Shown: positions 56,432 to 64,000 of the stretch, piece after piece | Position numbering within the stretch: the first letter of the stretch is position 1 | Layout of the letters: the number at the start of each line of letters is the position of its first letter | Origin: Yamagishiella unicocca | Lineage: Eukaryota > Chlorophyta > Chlorophyceae > Chlamydomonadales > Volvocaceae | Direction: 5' to 3' | Length of the DNA: 64,000 bases | NCBI GenBank assembly: GCA_003116995.1 | Contig: BDSL01000096.1 | Location: 248,001-312,000 of the forward strand | The notes under the pieces: generated by a model | What the model saw: the letters and a program-made list of their open reading frames with translations, nothing else | Databases searched by the model: none | What the model was told of the DNA's origin: nothing | Made by a program: the position numbers and the translations under genes

Positions 56432-59400
56432 ATGGCATACGGTGGGCCAGGCGACTATGAGTGGGAAGAAGTGGACGATGACGACTGGGATGTCATATGC
56501 ATTGACGAAGAGGAACAGAAGCCGGGCGTGCCCAGGAGCGGCATCGAGTTCACTTTAGAAGACACAGGTAGAGTCATTGAAGCTAGCGATCACAAGGGCC
56601 GAGGCGCCTGCAGGCTGTTTGGCGGGCAATCATCGTGTGGCCTCAAGGTCGCCGCGACCCCCATCGCCAAATAGCTCACCACGACCTTGTCAGCGTCTAG
56701 CCGGGCAATGCGTCATGCGCCTGGGGTAGGGGGCGGTCTTTCCCCCTCCGCGCCTCACGTCGCCCGCCATGGCTGCCATGCCGCCCTGCCCTCACCTCCT
56801 GTCTACTCCCTGTGTTCTGCCGTTCTCCGTCGCTCCCCTGACTCCCCTCATCCATCCCATCACCCCCCTCATCCCCCCGGCCACTATATGTCCCGAACGT
56901 CTCCTAACCGTCTTACTTTTCAGTGCCGACCCACGGGTTTCCTCTCATACACTCCCCATCCCTGCCACTGCTGCATGCAGGACCCTTGCGCCGGGTGAAG
57001 CGGAGCATAACCAAGCGGGAGCGCGACGCGGCCACTGCCGTACACCGCAGCCACGTGCTGTGCCTGCTGGCGCGGGCGCTGCTGCTGGACTGGGCGGCTG
57101 AGCAGCAGGAGGTGCAGGTAGTCAGTTCATGGGGGGAGGGGGGCGACCGCTGACCAAATGGGCGAGGTGGGGTCGCGTCGTCGTGTTGGGCTTTGCACCG
57201 CAGTCCTCCCTGTAGTAGTAAAGCATAGCTTTACATTCCCCTTCTTTTCGCCGAAGGCGAACAAAACTTACTGTTCCCTCCCCCCCGCGCCGATTCCCTA
57301 ACCACTGGGCAGTGGCCTCGGGGTGCCTCTCCACCCACCATCGCCCGCAGTGAGCCGCAAGGCCACTCCCCGTAACCTCCGCCCCACAAACCGTAACCTC
57401 CGTCTCATATTTATGCCGTACCCGCAACCCACCCTGGACCCGGCCCCAGGCCACCGCGCTGTCGCTGCTGCCCTCCGCCTCAGCGCTCCGGAACCAGTCC
57501 GCGGAGGAGCCGCAGCGCGTCATTAACGGCATGCTGCCGATGGTGTCGTGGTTTCGGAGCGCCTTCGCGGTTCTGCCGCCGGATGTTGTCTGGCGCCAGG
57601 GAGGGGGCTGCGGCCGCTTACGGCCTCAGGACGCGATGGACGAGCAGGTGAAAGCAAAGTTCGAGCCCTCGATGCCCTAGGGTTTTGGGGTCGGTAACGC
57701 GAAGGTCTGAAGGCGGGCGGCTGGAATGCTGGACGCTGGGGGAGGTGCGGAGCGTTGTTGATGTGCGGAAGGAAGACCGCCACCGCCATCCGCTCCCGTG
57801 GCGTTCCCCCCCTCTCCCCCTCCCCTCCTGCCCACCCCCCTCCCCCTCCCCTCTTGCCCACCCCCCTCCCCCTCCCCTCCTGCCCCCTCCCCCTCTCATC
57901 ACGTCGAGTAAACGGTTCTTTTTTGCACCCCCCCCCTCCCCTCCCCTCCCCTCCCCTCCCCTCCCCTCCCCTCCCCTCCCTGCTCCCCTCCCTGCAACCG
58001 GTCTTTGTGCCACCCTCCCTGCAGCTGCTCCGCGCAGCCCGTTCCCAGGCCGGCACGGTGGAGTGCCTGGTGGCGCTGTTCGTGTGTCTGGTCCGGTCGC
58101 AGGGGGGCAGCGCGCGGGTGGTGAGGTTGCTGGACGCGGTGCCGCTGGCGCCGTGGAGGGCCAAGCCGCTGGCGGTCAGGACGGCGGGGCCGCCAGCGCC
58201 CGGGGCGGCGGCGGCGGCGGCGGCAGCAGCTGGCGGCGGCGGCGGCGGCGGCGGGTCGCGGCGGCCGTTGGATCTGGAGGCTGGAGACGAGCTGCCGCCG
58301 ATGGCGGCGGCGGCGGCGGTGCCGGGACCGGGGTCTAGGACGGGCGCGAAGGGGCGTGGGAAAGGACAGCGGTTAGAGGACGTGCTGGCGGCCAAGGTCG
58401 GAGGCGGGAGGGGCCGGAAGCGGAAGGCGGAGGGAACGAGCGAGGCGGGCAGCGCCGGTGGGGGTGCGGCTGGGAGGGAGGTGGAGGTGGAGGAGGGGGG
58501 GAGCGGCGGCGCCGGTCGGGGGCGGAGGGGCGGAGGGAAGCGGCGGAAAGCTGGCGACGGCGGCCGCGGCGGCGACGGGGGGCTTAAAGGCCCCAGCGAG
58601 GGTCAGGTGGCCGGGTCGGAGGATGAGGGCGGCGGGAGGAAGGCGACTGGTGCTGCTGGCGAAGACGGCAGGTGGGTGAGCCGGGGGTGTATAAAAACCG
58701 GTTTACGCAACGAGACAGAATAGTTGGCGCGGCCGGGGGGGGGCCGCGGGGTACCGATGGACAACATGGGTTGGTCATGCGAGGCAAGGTATCAGAGGGT
58801 GCCGGCGGGGGAGGGGGCAAAAGGCGGGTTTGCATAAAGGAGGTCGGGGTGGAGCGATTTCCCCATCTTCCCCCTCCCTTCCCGCCCCTCCCTTCAGGTC
58901 CAACAGGGGCGAAGACGAGTTCGAGCGGCAGCTGCAGATGGCCCTCCTGGCGACTAGCCGGGAGGCGGAGGCACGCAAGGCGGCAGGGGAAGGCAACGAC
59001 GACGGCCCCGGCAACACCGGCCTCGGCAACAGCGCCCCCTCAGACAAGGCCGGTACGGCCGCCGCGTGGAGGGCCCCGCTGCCCCGTGGCCGGGGTGGCG
59101 GCAAGGGGAGTGGTGGTTCCGGAGCTGGCGCCTCCGGAGCCCCCGTCGGTACGGCCATGAGCCTGCGGCCCGAGGTGGTCGTCAACTGCTGGGCGGAGGT
59201 GTACTGCGGCAGTGCGGACAGGGGGCGCTGGGTGGCGGTGGACGTGCTGAACGGATATGTTGACAGGTGGGCGGGAGGAGGCGGGAGGGGGCGGGAAGGG
59301 GCGGGAGGGGGCGGGGTTGAGAGGGGCGGGAGGGCGGGTGGCGGCAGTGGGCTGCGGGGTGCGCCGGCTGGAGGAGCGAGGTGGCGTGTCCCACGGGGCA

Positions 59401-62400
59401 GGACAGCGCGCAGGGACAGGACGGACGGAAGCGGCCGTACACCCCCCCCCTTTGCCGCCGCTGCCGATTTCGCTTAGCCACCGAAGGTCGACATACGACC
59501 TCATTCTTTTCCTCACCCAAGTTCTCCAGCATGCATCTCGAAACGTCTGTCCTAAACGGTTTTTCTCGCATCCACGGGTCTTCCTCTCAAACCCCTCCCC
59601 TCTCAAACCCCTCCCCCCCTCAAACCCCCTCCCGCCCTCCCCCAGGCCCGAGCTTGTGGACACCGCCACACTGCGCCCCTCGCCCGTGCGCTACGTGGTT
59701 GCGGCTGAGGGCGGCTCCCTGCTTGACGTGACCCCCCGCTACTGCCACAACCTGCTGGCGGCGCAGCGCAACCGGGATGAGGCCTGGTGGGCGGCTACTG
59801 CCGCAGCGGTCCAGGGAGGGCGCATGGGCCGGCCGGTGGCCCAGCAGCAGCAGCAGCGCTCGCAGCAGCAGCAGCAGCAGGTGCTGCCAAGTGAGCCGCA
59901 ACCGGGACCGGAGGTCGGGAAGCAGCAGCAGCAGCCAGGGGAGAAGACTGCTCCAGGGGAGAAGACTGCTCCAGGGGCGGAGGCTGAGCCGGAGGGGCGT
60001 GGTTCCGGAGCCGCCCGCAAGGCGGCCCGCGCCGGCTCCGGGCCCGGGCCCCGCATCATCGACGCGCGGTTGTCCCACCAGCGGGGGGAGATGGACAACG
60101 CACGGGGGCCGCACGCGGCCAGGGGGGGGGACGGAGAGGCGGCCGCGGGGCCCAGCGGCTCGGCGGCGGCGACTACGCGACCGGATGCCGGCGGCGGCGG
60201 CGGCGGTGGGGGCAGGAAGGGCTCTGGTGCCGCCAATGGTGGTGGTGCTGGTGGTGGTGAGGATGTGGACCTGCGGGCCGCCCGCGAAGCCGCCGAGCTG
60301 CAGCACCGGGGCCACTCGCAGCTGCAGGGGCTGCCCACCTCCATCGACGGCTTCAAGTCGCACCCGCTCTACCTGCTCAAACGTCACATTGGCAAGTACG
60401 AGGTGCGCGAAAACGGAGGGGTGGTGTAGCGAGGAAAAAGGGGGGGAGTGCGCAAAGGGGGGGTGTCGTAAAAACCGTTTTACACGACGCGACGCGACGC
60501 AAAGCAAAGGGGGGGGCTAGGGAAGGCGTGCCTGGGGGGAGAGGGCCGGGCGGGTGGGAGAGGGGTAGTGGAGGGGTTTTCGCCAGATCACGTTCAGGTC
60601 GCTATGTCATCTGGCTAAGGGCGCCAGGGCAGTTGTGGTGAGGCACCCGAAACCAACCAAATCCCCAAACCCCAAAGCCGAACCCCGGCCCCCCCCTCCC
60701 TCCCCCCCCCCCAGGCCCTCCGGCCGGGCACTGCCCCCCTGGGCCTGCACCGGGGTGAGGCCTACTACCCGCGGGCGCAGCTGAGTGTGCTGCACACGGT
60801 GGAGAGGTGGCGGCGGGAGGGGCGGCAGGTGGGTGTCGGAAGGGGGGTTACAGAAAAGAACCGTTTACCCGCCGTTCCCCGCCCCCCCCCGGCTGGACTC
60901 CTCGGTGCTGGCACCCACCTCTTAACTCACGTCCGCCCCTCGCCCTGGCCCTGGCCCTGGCATTTCCCCCCTACCGCCCTCGGTTTGTCGGCCGTGGATT
61001 CGCGGATTCTCTTATCAAACCCCCCACCCGCCCCCCCCCGTGTATGCAACCCCGACCGGGTGTCCGAACTGCCGGCCTCGTGGACTGCCCAGGTGCGGGA
61101 CTTCGAGCTGGCCGCCCCCGCCAAGGTGGTCAAGAAGCGGGCAGCCATGGGGCCCCCGGGGGTGCGGAGGGGGCCGGCCATGCCGGCGGGGGGTGCTGGA
61201 GGGAAGGGCAAGAGCCGCGGCGGAGGCGGAGGCGGCGATGATGACGGCGACGAGGAGGAGTTGCTGCTCCTTGAGGTGCGCTGGGGGTGGGGAGAGGGAT
61301 CCCGGTTGGGAAGGAGGGGGGAGGGAGGGAGGGGCGCCGATGGGCCTGCTGGGCCGGTAATTGGTAAGGTGGCCCTGGCCACCCCCTTTTCCCACATCCG
61401 TCTCCACCGGCCCCCCACCCCCCCACCGCCCCACCGCCCCAACCCCACAACAACCACAACAACCACAACAACCACAACAACCACAACAACCACAACCACA
61501 ACCGCAACCACCAGACCGGCGGCGATGCTTCGGCGCCGGGAGCCGGCGGCGACGGCGCCCCCACCATCAACCTGTACGGCAGGTGGCAGACCGACGAGTG
61601 GGTGCCGCCCGTCGCCGAGGGCGGCATCGTGCCGAAGAACGAGCGGGGCAATGTGGAGTGTCCGCCGCTGGTGCCGTCGCTGCCGCGAGGGACGGTCCAC
61701 ATCACCCTGGGGCCGGGGCTGGGGGGGCTGTGTCGCTCGATGGGCCTGGACTACGCGTTGGGATTGGTGGGGTTCGAGGTTCAGGGCGGCCGTATGCTTC
61801 CGAAGCTGGAGGGGGTGGTGGTGTGCGAGGAGGTTTCGGAGCTGGTGGTGTCGGCGTACCTGGAGCGGGAGTACGCGCGCGCGGCGGCGGCGGCGGAGCG
61901 GCAGCGGCGGCTGGCGGCGGCTGCGTGGCGGCGGCTGCTGGGGTCGATGCGCGTGCGGCTGCAGCTGGAGAGGGACTATGCGGGGGATGGAGAGGGGGGC
62001 GCGGGGGGGGCGGGGGCAGTGACGGCGGCGCCGGGTGGGGGAGCGACGGCTGCAGCGGCGCTGGCGGCGGCGGCGGTCGAGGCGGCGGCAGGGCGAGGCG
62101 CGGGAGCGGCGGCGGGAGGGAAGCCGCGAGGGGCAGTGGCGGCGGCAGCGGCGGCGGCGGCGGCCAAAGGTACGACGGTGCGAGAGTGGTGGGGTCAGGT
62201 GGGGGGTGGAGCCGCTGGTCGCACTATGGGGTTCCGCCGGGGTGCAGCTATCCATCCAGTCCCGCCCGGCGCTGGGGCCTTAGGAAGGTCGATGCTCCAG
62301 GGGTGGCGCATTCCGGACTGCCCAACTGCCCCCAGATGCGGCCACCGGCGCTCGGCACTGCGGCTCGGGCCGGCCCTCTCTCTCTCACACACATACACAC

Positions 62401-62692
62401 ACACCTGGCACCGGCACCTGGCACCGGCAACCTGGCACTGCCTCGTCACGCCTGTCCTGCGCGCCGCCCTGCTCTCCTGCCTTGCGCCTCGCCTCCCCTC
62501 GCACCGCCTGGCTTGCCCCCCCTAGTGCCGCCCCCAACCTGCCTGCCCGCCCGCCCCCCTGCAGGCCACCCTGGAGCCAATGCGCGCGGGCCCTCCGCGG
62601 CGGAGCAGCCTCTGGAGGGCGCGCAGCAGCAGCAGCGGCAGCAGCATGCGGACACGGACACCGGGGCTGACGTGGAGATGGAGGAGTTTTGA
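56432..62692 (+). CDS. XPC: XPC/RAD4 DNA-damage recognition protein (nucleotide excision repair)
   Basis: Ten exons join in consistent phase: 56432-56567, 56981-57117, 57450-57647, 58025-58671, 58898-59266, 59646-60402, 60715-60828, 61093-61275, 61515-62169 and 62565-62692, giving 1107 residues. An acidic N-terminus (EWEEVDDDDWDV) precedes the family segment KRERDAATAVHRSHVLCLLA (about 57-76). A split transglutaminase-like domain follows: exons 3-4, then WVAVDVLNGYVDR and VTPRYCHNLL in exons 5-6. It is separated by a long basic, Ala/Gly-rich insertion (about 205-370), as in other XPC proteins. The DNA-binding beta-hairpin domains follow: BHD1 with FKSHPLYLLKRHIGKYE and ERWRREGRQ, BHD2 with LYGRWQTDEW and IVPKNERGN (885-893), and BHD3 with MGLDYALGLVGFE and LEGVVVCEE. 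The protein senses helix distortion in the nucleus and recruits TFIIH. Gln and Ala runs add length. Introns 1 and 3-7 each carry an intronic repeat element. Confidence 0.95.
56886..56950 (-). repeat. Intronic element copy, inverted (XPC intron 1)
   Basis: Minus strand: GAGGAAACCCGTGGGTCGGC, then AAAAGTAAGACGGTTAGGAG. It matches the inverted copy in FAD-Rieske intron 3, including the CTTTTCAG acceptor-like text on the + strand. The real acceptor, by phase, is 56980. Confidence 0.7.
57901..57930 (-). repeat. Intronic element copy, inverted (XPC intron 3)
   Basis: Minus strand reads AAAAAAGAACCGTTTACTCG, the same type as in bZIP intron 4 and XPC intron 7. It is followed on the + strand by a CTCCC microsatellite (57935-57980). 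Confidence 0.7.
57935..57980. repeat. CCCTC/CTCCC pentanucleotide microsatellite
   Basis: About nine CTCCC units in XPC intron 3, ~45 bp before the exon 4 acceptor (58024). It effectively provides an extended polypyrimidine tract. Confidence 0.85.
58683..58724 (+). repeat. Intronic element copy (XPC intron 4)
   Basis: GTGTATAAAAACCGGTTTAC, then GCAACGAGACAGAATAGTTG. The reverse complement of 63697-63757 is almost the same over ~45 bases. It begins 11 nt after the donor. Confidence 0.75.
59519..59592 (-). repeat. Intronic element copy, inverted (XPC intron 5)
   Basis: Reverse complement of the copy at 12832-12910, from GAAGACCCGTGGATGC through AAAAACCGTTTAGGACAG to CATGCTGGAGAAC. The two copies are in different genes more than 46 kb apart and in opposite orientation. 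Confidence 0.8.
60465..60496 (+). repeat. Intronic element copy, degenerate (XPC intron 6)
   Basis: GGTGTCGTAAAAACCGTTTT, then ACACGACGCGACGC. Similar to the 58683 copy in layout, with a short GACGC repeat at its end. Confidence 0.5.
60847..60868 (+). repeat. Intronic element copy (XPC intron 7)
   Basis: TTACAGAAAAGAACCGTTTA, 18 nt after the donor and preceded by a run of G. It is nearly identical to the bZIP intron 4 copies. Confidence 0.7.
61446..61514. repeat. ACAACC-type microsatellite reaching the exon 9 acceptor of XPC
   Basis: Repeated ACAACCACA units run directly into CCACCAG at 61508-61514, the only AG that fits the reading phase. The 3' splice site therefore lacks a normal polypyrimidine tract. 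Confidence 0.8.
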
Positions 62693-63696
62693 TCTTGGGG
62701 CTTCGGCTCGTGTACTGTTCGAGGGGGAAGACGGCTTATGACGCGGGGTGGCTGTGCTCTGATGCTCGGGGGGGCGTGCAGGGTGGGGATTAGGGGATGG
62801 TGGGGGTGGGGGAGTGGGGGGTTCTCCAGCGCCTGGTGGCTACCGAGAGTGGGCGACACAGCGAACGCAGGTTGGGGCGCTGGAGAGGTGGGTCTTGGAT
62901 GATGGCGGCTGCAGCTGCGGCTGTGTTTTGGGGTGTGGTGAGGGCCGCGAGCACCTCCCGGCAGCTGCAGAGCTGCCAGGCGAGCAGGCAGCGCAGCGAA
63001 TGCGCCCGTATGCATAAGGGTGTGTGTGTGTGTTAGTTGTTGTGGAACGAGAGGGTGCGCATGAGAGGGAGAGGGTGCGCATGAGAGGGAGATAGATATT
63101 GTGATTGCACCTCGGCTGCCATGTTTGTGTTGAAGTAAGGATGCGTTTGTGCGGACACGCTTACGCGCGTTGGCTTTGTGGACGGAAGCGATGTCCCGTC
63201 ATTGTACACGGCCACGGACACTGGGCGGGGTGTCCTGGTGACTCGCAAAGCGCCAGCAGAACGGCAAGGCCATGAAAACAGGCAGCTACCGTCTCCGGAA
63301 CCTTGGTCTTAATTCGCCCCGTTAGGACAAGGCGGGGACGCACTGAGGACGCAACTGTCACAAGCAGCACTGAGGCCACAACAGTGTACGACTGTGCGCG
63401 ATGGTCGTAGCCGATATAGTCCGATATCTTCTGCCTGCTGCCTGGCTACCCCCCTCCCCCAGACACGGGACGGTCCAGGACGTTCGCTGCTGGCATCTCA
63501 CGCCGCTACGGTAACAACGGTCGGTATCCGGGCAGGGCGCCGGGCTGCACCGCCGCTCGCCTCGCCGCGCCCAATGCACGTCACCGCGCTTTTGCTTTTT
63601 CTATTTCTTTTACGCAGCTCCGACAGGCCGCCTCCACAGGTTTGCCGGTAGTCAGTTCCAGTGCTCCAGCATGTGCCCACAAAATTGGTGTCCGAC

Positions 63697-63757
63697 GACC
63701 ATGCGCCAACTATCCTGTCCCGTTGCGTAAACCGGTTTTTATACATCCCCCGGCCAT
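63697..63757 (-). repeat. Intronic-type element, inverted
   Basis: Minus strand: ATGTATAAAAACCGGTTTAC, then GCAACGGGACAGGATAGTTG, matching the copy in XPC intron 4. No host gene is recognised here. Confidence 0.75.
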
Positions 63758-63961
63758 GGAGTCCTGCGGCATCATAGGGCGGCCAATCCGGCCTTGAGCA
63801 CCAAGCTTGCGGCATGGATTTGAGTGTTTTTTACCTCTGGGTGGCCCGAAAAGCGACCCTGCAGTGGCCAGAAAAGCGACCCTGCGGTGGCCCGGTGGCC
63901 GTGGGGCCCCGACAGCTGCATCGTCGCCGGCAGATGTGGCCGCGGGGGCGACGGCGGGGCT

Positions 63962-64000
63962 GCGAGGAAATCCGTGTACGAAAGAAGACCGTTTAGGACA
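63962..64000 (+). repeat. Intronic-type element cut by the window end
   Basis: GAGGAAATCCGTGTACGAAA, then GAAGACCGTTTAGGACA up to the last base. It matches the 11171 copy in its first half and the 12832 copy in its second half, linking the two subtypes. Confidence 0.7.

Larger units (their letters stand above)
62693..64000. other. XPC 3' flank and intergenic DNA
   Basis: Presumed 3' UTR followed by non-coding DNA. A GT microsatellite occurs at about 63019-63033. A 20-bp unit with GGTGCGCATGAGAGG is repeated twice at 63051-63090. I noticed no TGTAA in the first kilobase. Two intronic-type elements near the right edge suggest another gene's intron may begin there. Confidence 0.45.

Overview
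The window looks like nuclear DNA from a chlorophycean (volvocine-type) green alga. It is very GC-rich, its genes are split by many short GT-AG introns, its proteins carry Gln, Ala and Gly homopolymer runs, TGTAA poly(A)-type signals follow two genes, and a huge tract has the (Ser-Pro-Pro)-rich coding potential typical of volvocine cell-wall glycoproteins. I built all gene models by hand from splice phase and family motifs. Nothing was searched or aligned.

Three complete genes are all on the + strand. (1) 2821-8264 encodes a ~1480-residue bZIP transcription factor with a Gln-rich N-terminal half and an AT-hook after the zipper. (2) 10585-17490 encodes a 13-exon, 612-residue FAD-dependent oxidoreductase fused to a C-terminal Rieske [2Fe-2S] domain. 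(3) 56432-62692 encodes a 10-exon, 1107-residue XPC/RAD4 nucleotide-excision-repair protein. A partial exon of an unrecognised gene lies at 1-105. The three genes have no obvious shared pathway.

Between genes 2 and 3 lies a ~37-kb repeat domain. Its core, 22259-48870, is a 26.6-kb minisatellite with a 15-bp unit. On the minus strand one frame reads (P-P-S-P-x)n, as in hydroxyproline-rich glycoproteins such as pherophorins, but the frame is broken repeatedly by a recurring ~61-bp linker carrying a stop and a frame change. The core is itself built of multi-kb direct duplications. It sits between two near-identical 1.46-kb direct repeats (20788-22245 and 48871-50333). An outer pair of 690-bp direct repeats (18184-18873 and 54412-55101) encloses everything. 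A 243-bp satellite (50138-50953) follows the right inner repeat.

A second unusual layer is a family of short repeats with a shared A-ACCGTTTA core. They lie in both orientations, mostly inside introns of all three genes, and resemble introner-like or MITE-derived intronic elements.

The remaining spans (106-2790, 8265-10584, 18874-20787, 50954-54411, 55102-56147, 62693-64000) are lower-GC intergenic DNA with microsatellites, hairpins and possible transposon debris. I see no RNA genes and no CRISPR array.
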